The notes under the pieces are model-generated. The model did no database searches, was not told where the DNA came from, and saw only the letters and a list, made by a program, of their open reading frames with translations. Positions 24,070 to 36,306 of a DNA stretch of 64,000 nucleotides are shown here, one piece after another (the stretch's first letter is position 1; each line of letters begins with the position of its first letter). Location of the stretch: positions 55,955,251 to 56,019,250 of the forward strand of contig CM056994.1 in assembly GCA_029891345.1 (NCBI GenBank), read 5' to 3'. The position numbers and the translations under genes were made by a program. Origin of the DNA: Dryococelus australis. Lineage: Eukaryota; Arthropoda; Insecta; Phasmatodea; Phasmatidae.

Positions 24070-24640
24070 AGACATTGAAAATTTTATTCTATTTTTTTTG
24101 CGGGAAAGCACTTTGGGAACAATTTCCCGGGTCTTCTTTTCTCTCGCAGCTCCACCTCCCGTGGCCTTTGTGCCGCTCCGCTATCAATTTTCCACACCGC
24201 CATTTTATCATCCCTCCAACGCAAACTCACCCTCACTCATTTTACCGCGTCCGCTGCGCTGAGAGGAGATCCCCGCCTCTCCGCCCGGTATCTGATCGCA
24301 CACCGCGAGGACGGGCTGCGGAGGGGCCAGGGGGTGTGATCGGCACTTTGTCACGGAGCACGGAGCCGGTAATTAATACAGTGTTACCTCATTACTCTCG
24401 CGCGCCTCGCCCGGGGGACCTGGCTTTCACGCCTCCCGCACGCTCCATAAAACCCCGAACAAGAGAGCGAGCGAGCGCCGTGTGGGAGAAAAGCCCGCCG
24501 CGACCAGGAGGGGGATCGCGCGAGAACAATCGATCAATCATCCCGCACAATCGAGCTCGTCGTAGGGGCGACTCGAACGAGTCACCTGGCAGTTACACCC
24601 TTGTTTAATTGCTTTCATGCCACACACCGGGGTTTATATC
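24070..24640. other. GC-rich island, unresolved
   Basis: CpG-rich stretch with a 177-codon plus-strand ORF (24075-24608) rich in Arg, Pro and Ser, and no recognised domain. The ORF starts in a T-rich run and is probably not protein-coding. It could be a promoter-associated island: GGTAATTAATAC (homeodomain-like) and CCATAAAA occur here. Confidence 0.25.
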
Positions 24641-25570
24641 GCCCACTGGTTTATCAAGCGACACTCTGGAAGACAGGTGCCGCTCGCGCATCGAGTCGCC
24701 GATTTCCGTCCCATTTACGAAGCAGGTTGTTGATAAGATGAACTTTTCGCAACATATAAAATTTGCCAACACATTATATCCGAAGTTGTTTAATTTTATA
24801 AAAGAACTATTTCGGAACATGGTATTTCAATAATTTTTTACGGTTGTTTCTTGGTTATGTGAAACCAACTGCGTTCCAGGCACAAACGAATATACCGATG
24901 TTATAATGTTAAACAATTTTTTTGCGGATTCATAACCATTATAAGAAAGGGACCTTCGCCACACTGCAATGCAAGAGGTCGCTCTTTCAGAGAGTCAAGT
25001 ATTACATGGGTTAAATTATTAAATTATTATTAAACTATAAATTAATTCGCAGCGTATTTGTTTCACACACACAGACAATTAAATTAATAAACAAAATAAT
25101 AACTTGCTCCCTTCACCATGAAATTTTCTTTCTTTACCTGGTTTGTGGACAAACGTCTGTCAGGGGCGAATGTTGGTAGTGACCGAAAGCTCACACACTG
25201 CAGCGTTAAAAGCTGCCGTACTATTAAACTCGCGATGAACCACAGCCGAAGGGAAATGTTCCACACACAACAGTCAGCATTACGTAAATATGCAATTTCC
25301 TACCCCCTCCATGACTAGAAACACTTGTAAGAAGTTCAGAAAAACACCGCACAACGAAGAAAATCAAACAAATATCCTGGTTGCAAAAAACCCGCGATTC
25401 CTTATTTTCCAAATCATTCTCTTCGCACGTGCTGCATATGTCTCAAGCACAGGCGAGGTAAGACAGGGTTGATGGACCCTCACAGAAGTCCGATTTTAGA
25501 CGTCTGTACGCCGGGTGGAATTAAAGAGATGATTGCGTAACAAGCTACATTCCAAACACTTGGATGCAAA

Positions 25571-27456
25571 TAGTCCATACCCCACTGGAAGCAACTTTCT
25601 CGGAGCCGTGCTAAATATCTACTACTTGCAAGCCCGTTTCGTATCCTTCCGCCAAATGTAAACAAACATTGCCATGTGACTGCCGTGTAACATCTGTCAA
25701 AACCAATGCCGTTGTATGTGTACATGTGTTCGTATACTTTCGCTACATCTAAACATAAACGTTGAAATGTGACTTCTAATTTTATACCTATCAAATGTGT
25801 TGTTTAATGTTTACAGCTTTTCAAAGAATTCTGTCTTAGGTCTATTTCAAAAACCATTTCGTACGAATATTTACAGTTTAGGCCTATGACATTAATTAGG
25901 TTAGCTTTATAACGTTTTAAAAATGCCTGAATTGACGATAGTTCTTACGGTTGTGTTACATTAGCATATTTGTTTTCCACGACATAGCACATAACAAGTA
26001 ATGCACATTAATATTTTGCCGCTACTGTGTTCTGTTACAACAGGGGTAAATGAACGATAGTATTTAACATTTTGTTATTGATGTGTTGGGTTATTTCTTT
26101 AAAAAGACGGCCTCAGTTCGAATGAGGAAGGAATAACCAGTCCAACGAAAAAGACACATTAAAATCAAGCACACAACTCGTGTCGCTCGTTTTTTGTTAT
26201 ACAAACTTAAAATATAACAGTGAACATGTACACAAACAAGCCCACCGTAACTTTTATTCCGCTCATATTTATATGTATTGCAACTTACTGTGTATTAGGT
26301 TTATTGAAATTTATTGGGGCTGGGCTTGGTTATTTTGTTGGGATTGGTGGTAAATCACGTTACACAACTGTGTTTCAAACACCTTAGGGCAAAGGTACAA
26401 AGTTGTGATAAATAAAGACGTCGATGTAAATAAATAACTTCATCATAAAAACAGTTCACATTTAAAACGTATCAATAGTTCACATCAAATATTTTAAATC
26501 ACGCACACACACAGATCCAGCGTAACGATTACCACGAAGCCACGCCACGGTATTTCACACGCAGCGGTTAACGAAACACTCCGTAACAGTATATTTATTA
26601 CCGCCGCGGAAACACAGTTTTATCACAACATCGTAACTTGCTTAGGTAGGTTTAAAAAACACGTCTACAAATGTGATGTGGTAATTTGAAGTATTTTTCG
26701 GAGTAAGTATAATTTACGCTTCGTTTGGTAAAACAGCAACACGCCATGTCATGGCTCGTCACGTCTGCCAATTTCACTTTTTTTTCTGCCAGCCATCATA
26801 TATAAATATATTAAAATGAGTATTCGAACATTAAAACTTTTTTTCAGTTGTAAATTACAAATTCAAAAATCATTATTTTTTTGTAATAAGTATGAAATAT
26901 CATACAATTAAAAACATGTATAATATTCTCGTTTACTAGCAAGTGAAATTTCCCGAGTGAGAGAGAAACAGAGCGACAAGCCTCGCTCAGCAAACAATTA
27001 CTAGTTGCATTCTCGCTCGATAAAACAACACGGTGCCATTACGGCCGACTCACGATATTTTCCGCTGTTATTTTAAACTGTAAAAATGATATGTGTTGCC
27101 ATCGGGGCTACCTAGATATATAAATATTTCAATAGGCACCGTTTAATTTACAAATAGTATACTAAAAAACTAGGTTAAAATAATATTTTAACAGTGAACT
27201 ATTTTTTACTGGCCGTTGCCAACACGTCGCTACTCTCGCTGTTGTTAATTCATATTTAAAAATAAATAATTATTACAAGTTATAGAATATATTAAGGTAA
27301 AGTTTCATTTATTCAATAATACAGTACTTTAAAGTTAACCACAGTGTTATATATTTGTGGAATACAGGTAATTGAAAAAACAGGTTGACATGTTATGCCT
27401 AGAGTGTTTTTTCAAAGGTTGACTTTCATAAGTCGCTTCCAATCGGGAATGGACTA
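25571..27456 (-). mobile_element. F-family 1.9-kb non-autonomous transposon copy 1
   Basis: Starts TAGTCCATACCCCACTGGAA and ends TTCCAATCGGGAATGGACTA, so the ends are imperfect inverted repeats. The whole element aligns in reverse with 43617-45460, for example CGCCAAATGTAAACAAACAT near 25650 with its complement near 45375. The subterminal block GTGCTAAATATCTACTACTT and CTTCCGCC is shared with the A and B families. No coding ORF. Overall divergence from its partner looks modest. Confidence 0.8.
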
Positions 27457-28870
27457 TAGTTATTTATTGTAAATAAACAGTATGGCACAACTGTATAATT
27501 TCAACCACATTACACAAAGATACGTACAATAATAACACCACGTGCAATTTCGTCAAACATGGCTTTTAAAAAGTAAGCAGTTAATATACAAATCACCGTA
27601 GCCCAGGGAGTTGTGCATACAGCCCTGCATATATTTTTTTCCGCCATATATATAATTACAAAGAAACATCGAAAGCAAGTATCTCGTCTCGCACCAAATT
27701 TTCCCACTTCTTTGACGTCTCCCTTCTGAACCGAGAATGCAAACCGGAACAACTTTGTGGCTTCCATGTTGACATCGCATAAGGCATTACACTCTAAAAA
27801 TAAAAGTCGAAATTGTTAAAAACGCTCCAAATCAGTGAAATGTGACTGCACGCCAGTTAAATATGCTCCAGTGAAAATACCAGAGACTCCGCCAATTGTT
27901 TCAGGAACAAATCTCAATCACTTTAGAAAGATTTATGAATCTTTACAGCGAATGCCTCCACATTATGCAGTGACTGTTAAGCCATTTCACCATCTCACCA
28001 ATCAGTGAAAATGAATTAACAGAATTTTCATCGTATTCACTGGTACAAATCACTGCTTCAACTTTATACAGCACAGAAGCAAGTATGAGGCAACGGATCA
28101 AATTGATTAAGGCAGTACACCGCATAGTCACAAATATGACAGCAAATTAACATATCCTCTAATGCCAAATCAGTGATTTTAATCGCCAATGTGCTTCTCA
28201 CTAAAAACCAAACGAAAGACAGATCTCATGCATATAATCTTTTTCGTATAACAAATTTTGTTTTAGAGCAACTACCGACAATTTCTCATCATTATAACAT
28301 CGTTACATTTTACGAATTGTTACAGTTTTTCCACATAATTTGTACTGAGTGTCATTAGGGGTTTTAAAACCGTTAAAACCTTTTGGTAGTCCAGATAAAA
28401 TGTCTGTACCTCAGGGCAGGGTAAATAGCGAACGCTCTAAGTTGCGACTTTGACTTCTTAATGTAGATATATCTCCTCCATACAGATTTCATTTACACAT
28501 CATTATAACCAAACTGTATAATTTCATATTAAGAAACAAAGCTTGTTATGGCATAGGCCTCTAGATGACTACTTCACAGAATTTCTGAAGTTTGACCGCA
28601 TCTTCACTTATATCTCTATATACTCACGCGAAACAAAAAATATTTAATAATAAAGGGACCTTCGATTACGGCTACAGACTCGACGACAGTAACGATAAAA
28701 AAAAACAAGATGGGTCTTAAAATAACTGTTCAGGTATCCCATGTGGCTTAAGAGGCTTGGTTTTTGAGCAATGAATCTGGAAAAAACGATCTGGAGAAAT
28801 ATGCGCTAGTCCAAGATGGCGAGGAATTTTCCACCTTAATTCTTGAAAAATCAGCAAGAAATCAAAGACA
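27457..28870. other. unassigned AT-rich sequence
   Basis: Nothing supported. Short ORFs at 27510-27780 have no recognisable features. Confidence 0.4.
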
Positions 28871-28875
28871 GTGCA

Positions 28876-28951
28876 AAAATCCGGGGGAGACCCCACTCAG
28901 AAACGAACCTGGAGAGTAGTTAAACCACTGCATCACCGCGGCCCCCCTAAT
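28876..28951 (-). mobile_element. SINE head (tRNA-like), degenerate
   Basis: The minus strand reads GGGGGGCCGCGGTGATGCAG, then CCAGGTTCGTTTCTGAG and CCCCCGGATTTTTGC, the order found in the S-family heads (GGGGCCGC-GTGGT..GGTTCGATTC..CCCGGATTT). The B box is mutated and the conserved body is not recognisable. Confidence 0.5.
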
Positions 28952-29539
28952 GAGTGAAATAAAGTGATTCGCCATTTCGACTGACTCGATATTCGAGAGT
29001 AACGCCGAAGATGCTGTGTGACTGGAGACATTTGAGAGTCTACAGAGAGGTGCGAGAAAGGCCACTCAGTTCTGTCCCCCACCACCAGGGCCGCATATCA
29101 CGACCATGGTTACACACCAGTTGCGACCTCATTTCATATCACCCTGTGCCAAAGTCACAAAAGTCTATCTTCGCTAACTAACAACTTACCCTACTTTCTC
29201 CAGCCCTAATCCAGTTAAAGGAACTTATTTTATCCTCCGCGACTGTCGCATAGATTTTCCCAGGCTCTCTCCGCTTCTTCTTTCGGGGTGTGTCCATGAC
29301 TACAATTACGGTCATGGTACCAGACAACCCTGTTTAGCCACGATGCATGCGCCCATTTTGTTAATTAAACCCGACCTAAGGTGTAAAGGAAGGGCTTGCC
29401 CTGAGACGCAACCCATTCTCCAACCGTCTTAGCTACTAACATGCATGCCGGAGGGCACACAACTGTGAAGTGCTCACGCTGGCGTAGCGGGATTTGGGGG
29501 CTCGCAAGAAATTTTTTTTTTTTAAAAAAGGTGACTCAC

Positions 29540-29649
29540 TTGCAGTAGTAGATCCTCTCGTCGTGGGTGAGGTGCGCTGTCCAGCCGGGCTTGAGGGCTT
29601 GCTGCAGTTCCAAGGGCGGGCCATCCTGCCGACTAGGCTGCAGCAACAT
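29540..29649 (-). CDS. exon encoding the N-terminal half of a WW domain
   Basis: Read on the minus strand from the ATG at 29649 the exon gives MLLQPSRQDGPPLELQQALK then PGWTAHLTHDERIYYC, and ends with AA followed by GTGAGT, a consensus donor in phase 2 (the split codon is probably Asn). LxPGW, the spacing to ER-I-YY and the expected N match the first Trp and the central Tyr pair of WW domains, which bind proline-rich peptides. The second Trp would lie on the next exon, at lower coordinates, which I could not find. The frame has a TGA just upstream at about 29664, so either the exon starts with this Met or an acceptor lies close by. An A-family MITE begins about 140 bp upstream. The gene is not identified. 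Confidence 0.55.
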
Positions 29650-29787
29650 GGGCGCCCCGTTCGCTCATCCAGCGCCTGCCACACAACATGCCACCTTCAG
29701 TGCCTCCTGGCCGCAGTCACAAGTAGCCAACATATTCACACTCGCACTCGCAAGTGACATCCACATAACAAAGAGAGAGCGCGTTGT

Positions 29788-30218
29788 TACAAGCTGTTCA
29801 CGGTAAACTGAGCACTTTTGAAAGCCCTGCTTAAGATCTACTTGTATGCGTGTTGTGAGTTCTTCCACCTTATGTAAAATTAACATTGTCATGGGCCTCA
29901 TCACTTTATTCATGCATCGGTTAAGCGAAACTGTGGAATTATTAGAAAAGTAGTTAAAAAAAAAAAAAAACTGGTTATTTGTACACTTCCGTGCATTATA
30001 AAAACAGAAAGCGAAATAAATAATTTAAGACATCAATGAATGGTTACCTAACATTTTTTATTCGACTTTAAGAAGGTGGAACTACTTTCCATCCATCATT
30101 ACCAACTTTACTGGGTGCATGTCACTCGGTGCGTCCGTTAAAATATATGCAGGCAGGGGCAGTGACTTTTTTCTACGGTTGATTTCAAAAGTGCTTACTT
30201 TATCGTGAACAGCATTTA
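29788..30218 (-). mobile_element. A-family MITE copy 6 (inverted)
   Basis: Begins TACAAGCTGTTCACGGTAAA and ends TTTATCGTGAACAGCATTTA. The landmarks run in reverse order: AAGATCTACTTGTATGC first, then the CATCCATCATTACC and GCAGGCAGGGGCAGTGACTT blocks. Confidence 0.85.
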
Positions 30219-31721
30219 GTGTGCTTACTCCATGCATGATTTGATGATACTGTTGGTTTATTTATGTCCGTTCGGTTCGTAGATTAAAGATGAGGCAGAC
30301 CGATCTTACTGGCTGCGCACAACCAGTCTCCGTGCCCCAACGTTGAACGCTTTTCTGCCAACACGAATAGCAAAAACGGTGTGGATTGTGTTTGAGCTTA
30401 GTACACCGTTTAGTAAACAAGATCTCTGAGATGTATGTATACATCTTCTAACCAATCTGTAAAGAAATTTGATTCAATTCAAATGGGAGAAAGTATTTTA
30501 TTCATATAATAGTGCTTGTCTTTCGAAAACTGAGATATAAACAAAAGCGTTCAATAGCGTCGACCATGTGGCTTTGACAGCTGTGTTCCTTGGGGTAGGT
30601 AGAAGACCAATTATCTGTCTACCTCATCGTTAGTCTATGGTTCGGTTGATCTACAATCCACACTGCCGCACGATCAAACAATTTCTAATTTTAGGTAAAT
30701 ATGAGCAATAATTTGATATCTGAAATACTTAAATGCATCTCAAAACCACCCAAAATATGAAAATACTGAAAAGAAATGCTATATTAAGAAACAAATATTC
30801 AGTTTCCACCGCACGGCAAACTGAGCAACTGACAAATGAACAAATGGCACCCTATACCGACCGCTATTGGTTAATTTCCGACTATAAGGGCGAGTGTGGA
30901 TGCGAGTGTGTGCAAGGAATTGTAGGAGGAGCTAAGAGTGACAGTGAGAGCTATAGTAAGGATGCTGGTTATCTGTAACACAGCCTAACAGTGCGCCCAG
31001 AACAAAGTATACATGACTGCATATTTATGTTCAACATTGTCCAGCACACGCCTTGATTTAAACAACTGCCACAGACCTCTTCGGCTTAGTGTACAAAAAA
31101 TGCCTTCCCCCCCCCCCCCCGCAAAATATCGTTTCGCTGTACTTTGCAGCATTTACAGCGACTTTCCTTTTCTCAAGGCATAACTCGACGTGTCGTACTG
31201 AATTCTTTGTTTTGTTAGGTTATTAATTTGTTTAATGAATAACATTCCGGAAGTACGTCTACAGCGAACTAGATATTGACCTTCCCTGCACTACAAACGT
31301 AACAACTGATAATTAGGCCGCAATATCGATCTTGCCGAATTTTTGTAGAATTGATGTGACATAATCATGGGTTCCTACATTAGCTTTTATGTCTGCACTG
31401 CAGTGTACTGCTAATGCTAGTTCGCAATAAACCAATTCTCGGAATTGTTATTATTTTTTTTAAATTAACACGTAATAAAAACCAACAATCCAGCATGGCA
31501 GATCAAACTTGCCCTTAGTGAACGTAACGTGACACTCTACTGCCGCGTTCCACTGGTCCATTGAGAGTTGGCCACACTGGCAGAGGGCGTCCTTGATTTA
31601 CATGTGAACGACTACACTTTCCCAAAACAAAACAAAAAAGTATAATCTAACCACAAACTTTGAAAGATGTATATCTTTGCGTGAAACATTTTGTGATGAA
31701 TCGCTATCTCGAATTAAATGA
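30219..31721. other. unassigned sequence
   Basis: No gene recognised. A C-run occurs at 31108-31120. The 81-codon ORF at 30733-30978 has no domain. Confidence 0.4.
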
Positions 31722-31985
31722 GGGGCCGCTGTGGTCTAGTGGTCAGGCTACTCGCCTCCTACCTAGGTCAACCGGATTCGATTCTCGGCGGGGCAGCTCC
31801 CGGATTTCCGCAAGTGGGAATCGTGGTGGACGATGCCACTGGTCGGCGGGTTTTCTCAGGGTCCTCCCATTTCCGCTGCCCCTTCATTCCGGCGCTGCTC
31901 CATACCAACCTCGCTTCACCCTCATCGGCTCTAAAAAAAAAACAACTCGTTAAGAGCCGTCCAAATATCTCCACTCCACTCTACT
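31722..31985 (+). mobile_element. tRNA-derived SINE, S family copy 2 (full length)
   Basis: Head GGGGCCGCTGTGGTCTAGTG with A box TGGTCTAGTGG and B-box region GGATTCGATTCTCGGCGGGG. The body has GTGGGAATCGTGG, ACTGGTCGGCGGGTTTTCTC and CCCTTCATTCCGGCGCTGCT; the tail has CTCATCGGCTCTAAAAAA and CCAAATATCTCCACTCCACT. Best-preserved copy in the window. The ORFs across it are SINE shadows. Confidence 0.88.
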
Positions 31986-32124
31986 CCCATACTACTGAAA
32001 GTATTTTGAACGATCAAAAATGGAGTAGGTCGAGTTTTGTCTTTTGAGCACGTCCTCTGACTCGCCCATCGCCAATACAACTGTCAAAGTCACGTGGCCA
32101 ATAGTAATAAACGTGTTGGTGACG

Positions 32125-32517
32125 TAGTCCATTTACTGTTACTGCCAACTTTATTGATATTCCTCCGCCTTCTGCAAACAAAGCTTAACCTAATCTAGAA
32201 AAATCACTAGAGGGACGGCGCACCACATTCGTGAGCACTCAGTGTATTAATATCTTGCCTAGGTACTATTTTTATTACGCATTAACAACCCACCTGTCCC
32301 CCCTTCTTTTATTCCTATTAATTATAATTGAAATATAATTTATATATAAAATATAAGTAAAAGTTCAATTTAACCAAAAACACGGTACTTTTATTTTAAC
32401 ACAAGTACAAAACGCCTGTGAAACATGGTATATTTAGGAAACAGCAGAACACTTCATACATCGGTGTTTTTTAAAGGTTTTATTTAACAAGCGCGAAGAA
32501 ACCGCGTACAGACTATA
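32125..32517 (+). mobile_element. B-family MITE copy 3
   Basis: Starts TAGTCCATTTACTGTTACTG and ends CGCGTACAGACTATA. Contains CTCCGCC, CAAACAAAGCTTAACC, GCACTCAGTGTATTAATA, ACTTTTATTTTAACACAAG and the GCGAAGAAACCGCG subterminal block. Confidence 0.8.
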
Positions 32518-32665
32518 GACGCACTTTTCTATACGAATAAAATATGATGACTAACTTTTTCCTAGTTGCACTTAAACTAAATAAGAAGTCTACGAATATC
32601 GCAAAGAGCTTAAAAGTGTTCTAATCTCACATCACATCCATGCTATTTCTGATAGTAAGTACTGT

Positions 32666-33090
32666 TATAGACTGTTCACGATAACATGAGCACGTTTGAA
32701 AGCCCTGCTTTAGATCTACTTGTATTGACTTGTGTATTCTTCCGCCTTATGTAAGATTAACATTGTCATGGGCGTCATCACTTTATTCATGCGTCGGTCA
32801 AGTGAAACTGTGAAATTATTAGAAAAGTAAATACTTTAAAATCTGCTAATTTTTACACTTCGTTGCATTATAAAAAACAGAAAGCGAAAGAAATAATTTA
32901 AGTTAATATAAATGTTTACCTGACACTTTTTATTCGACGCTAAGTTCCGGCACTACTTTTCAATCCGTCGTTATCAACTTAACTGGGCACATGTCACTCA
33001 GTGCGACCGTTGAAATATATGCAGGTAGGGGAAGTGACTTTTTCCTAAGGTTGATTTCAAAAGTGCTCACTTTATCGTGAACAGCCTTTA
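32666..33090 (-). mobile_element. A-family MITE copy 7 (inverted)
   Basis: Begins TATAGACTGTTCACGATAAC and ends TTTATCGTGAACAGCCTTTA, with the internal landmarks in reverse order. Confidence 0.85.
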
Positions 33091-34151
33091 GCAAAGAAGC
33101 AGTGCAATGTTGGAACAAGGCGCAGATGACATTCACTCTATCCCATATTCCCTCTACGGTTGACATAATATCATGATTTAAGCTCAAAAGGACCAAGGAG
33201 CTAACCCGCGCCTTCGTTTTAATTAGTTCCCGTCCTTGCTGCTGCAGTGAGTGTAGCAGTTTCGTTACAAACGATGTTATGTAGACAGCAATTCTCGCCT
33301 TGCACCCCTTCCTAAGCCCTACCTTTTGGTTAATTTATATTTCCGATTTAATGAATCCATACTTAACAGCGGCAAAGTACTGCCAAGACAAGCGACAGAA
33401 TACTGCAAAGGGAATTTAAAAGCAATGTCTTTGAACTTGAACTTGTATTTCTATGATACGTCAGACTAATGCCTAGCGACAAAATTAAACACGAAATCGT
33501 TAAAGTCTATGATATTCATTTTATAGCCAAATATAAGTATGAAAGAAGTGTACAAGTTCAACTTTACAAATAAAAAATGTAGGAAGTTTCATAAAATTAA
33601 ATTATTGCATACAAGTACTTTTTTTTTTTTCTCACAATGAAAAAATAAAGTACAAATGGCCGATGAGACTACCAAATGATCAACAATGGACATTTTAGGC
33701 AATACAAAGCTACACTGAAAGATGTTCACCTTTGCTTCAAAAAATAATTCCACTTTCTTTCTGAAGATTACGTCTCTTATAGTAAGGCATTTCCCACGCC
33801 TCTCTTCCTAAAAGTCAGACGACGGGCGTCTTTTAGGATGTTACTTGAGAGAAACACGGCTCCAGTCGCTTATTACTGACTGCTTTTCTTCTTTTCAAGA
33901 GACTTCAAAAGACCACTAAAATATTGCAACAATCGCTTTTGCGATCCGTGAAAATACATCTACATCGGAAAGTGTCTGATACATAACCGCGGTAAAAAAA
34001 GTTAAATTTATGTAAATAACTTTAAAAATTCTTTAATTTCAATGGACACAACAAAAATAATGGCGAAATATGTTAACTAAACAGAATTTTTAAATAAAAA
34101 ATTCAATCTTCGCCTTGTAAAATATACATAATATTTACACATACGTTAAGT
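33091..34151. other. unassigned AT-rich sequence
   Basis: Nothing recognisable. Confidence 0.45.
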
Positions 34152-34395
34152 TATAGGCTGTTCACTGTAAAGTGGGCACTTTTTAAGGCATTCCCAAAAT
34201 ACATTAATTCCTAATGAATACATTTTATGGCAGTCTCAGATGTTAAATTTTGACAGTGATGAAATGTATACACTGTGTTTATTAGTCATATTGCAATGTT
34301 TACCTAAAAAAAGTGGCGCAAAGGTAGAAATTAATTGAAATGAAAAATTTAGCAGGGCCTTAAAAAGTACTCACTTTACCATGAATAGCCTACAG
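34152..34395 (+). mobile_element. D-family MITE copy 2
   Basis: Starts TATAGGCTGTTCACTGTAAA and ends TTACCATGAATAGCCTACA. Contains TACACTGTGTTTATTAGTC and GGGCCTTAAAAAGTACTC. Terminal 35 or so bases are shared with the A family, but the core is different. Confidence 0.75.
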
Positions 34396-35982
34396 TCGTT
34401 TATACAAATGCTGCAAACTTCTTTTCGATTAAGAAACTGTGTAGTAGTGTTTTTAGTCTGCTTTCCGAAGGAAAGATAGGCTTATGCAATCACCTGAATG
34501 TCTGTCTTGGAATGTACTTCCCCCGCCCCTAACATCGGTTGAACCCATGAACCGAATTTCACCTTACTCCGTCCACATATAGCATTTAGCAAGTACAGCC
34601 GTCTTTTACAATTTTCGATCACACCGGATACTTATTTTCAAAAGGTGACATTTTTTAAGTTTAGGGCGCTATCTTACATCTCGGGAACGATCAAACCGAT
34701 TGAAACCAAATTTGGTGAGTTGATTGTGCATGATGTAATAATTGAATTTAGAAAGCAATAGTGTTATTGGTAGGCCATTTTGTAAGATAAGTGCAACATT
34801 ACAAAATAAAGCTTTTACATTATATCTACTCGGGAACTACTCAACCGACTGGTATCTACGTAATACAATTGTAGGCCGAGTTAATACTTGCAATTTATCT
34901 TGATAAGGCATTTATTTTCAAAATGGCGGCCATATAAATATTCTTGGGTTTATTTGCTATATCTTCCATATCGTTTGACCAATTTCGAACAAACTTGATA
35001 TGCTGAAAATATATATTACGAGTATCAAATGTGTCAATACATAGCCTCTTTTGTCCACCATTTTGTAAGCTACTATCTCATGAAAAATATAGTTTTTAAG
35101 TCATATTCCGAGAAAAAATACACCGATTCTTACCAAATTTGACAGTCAAGTAAAACTAAAGTAGGCCATGTAACCTGCCATGTTTTAGTGCGTTAGAGAC
35201 CTATCTTAAAATGGCGGCCATACAAATATTTTAGATTATTATGTTATCCTTATGAAACCATGTAACAAATTCCAACTTAACTTTGTATGCTAGCAGTATT
35301 TATTACAACAATCAAATGCACCTATTCAGAGCCCCTTTTCCCCGCCATTTTTGAAAGATACTAACACACGGAAAAATCATAATTTGTTATATCTCGAAAA
35401 AAAAAAAAGAATCAATTGCTATCCAATTTGGAAGATATGCGGTATCTACTACAGCAAGCTACGAAAACTGACATTTTCTGAAGTGGGCTAGAAACTTGTT
35501 TCCAAAATTTCAACTTAGCTTTTTATGCTGGCAATATTTTTACAACAATAAAATGTGTATACACAGAGCCTTTTGTGTCCACTATTTTGTAAGATGATGC
35601 TACCTGAATAAATTAAGTTTTATCATATCTCGGGAAACAATCAGCCGATTCTTACCTAATTTAACAAAGAAGTAGTATTGTGGGTAGGAAATGTAAACGT
35701 GCGTGTTTTATGTGGTTCTGGCAGTTATTTACAAAATGGTGTTCAAGTAAATATTTAACTTTAGTATATAAAATGTGCCAATGCACAACGGTTTTATTAT
35801 CCATATGAGCAAATTGAGCATATATGCCATATGTTGGTGACCAATCAACCGTTTCACGCCAAATTTAACACACAAGAAGTGCTACAGTATGCCACATAAG
35901 CTTGCACGTTTTAAGTGTCTGGCATTATTTACGATATGACCGCCATTAAAATAATAAAGATACGTTAGTCATATCTATAACG

Positions 35983-36233
35983 GTGCCGCGGCCAAGAAGT
36001 GTTCGGACTACTCGCCTTCCACAAAGCGAAAGTGTTTTGTTTCCGGCGGGATCGCTTCCGAGTTTTCCGATTTTGGAATCGTGCAGGGCGATGCCACTGG
36101 TCGGCGGGTTTTATCGGGGATCTCCAGTTTCCCATGCCCTTGCATTCAGGTGCTGCTATCCACGCTCACTTTCTTCGCCCTCATCGACTCTTCAGACATC
36201 GATGTTTAGCGCCACCCAAATCTCTCCACTCCA

Positions 36234-36235
<2 letters not shown>
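35983..36235 (+). mobile_element. tRNA-derived SINE, S family copy 3
   Basis: Decayed head (GGTGCCGCGGCCAAGAAGTG), then GGAATCGTGCAGGGCGATGC, CACTGGTCGGCGGGTTTTAT, GGGATCTCCAGTTTCCC and tail CACCCAAATCTCTCCACTCC. It interrupts the tandem array. Confidence 0.85.
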
Positions 36236-36277
<42 letters not shown>

Positions 36278-36306
36278 CATATATACATATACATGCATAC
36301 ATACAT
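36236..36306. repeat. (TA)n(CATA)n tail of the SINE
   Basis: About 18 TA units then ACATAC-type repeats directly after the SINE end CTCCACTCCACT, as if grown from its 3' tail. Confidence 0.95.

Noticed and set aside
24075-24608. 177-codon Arg/Pro/Ser-rich ORF
   Set aside because: The length is explained by a GC-rich, stop-poor stretch. There is no domain, start context or splice signal. Kept only as a GC island.
31722-31800. tRNA gene (A box TGGTCTAGTGG, B box GGATTCGATTC)
   Set aside because: The same head is followed by a conserved non-tRNA body in several copies and no acceptor stem closes it, so it is a SINE.
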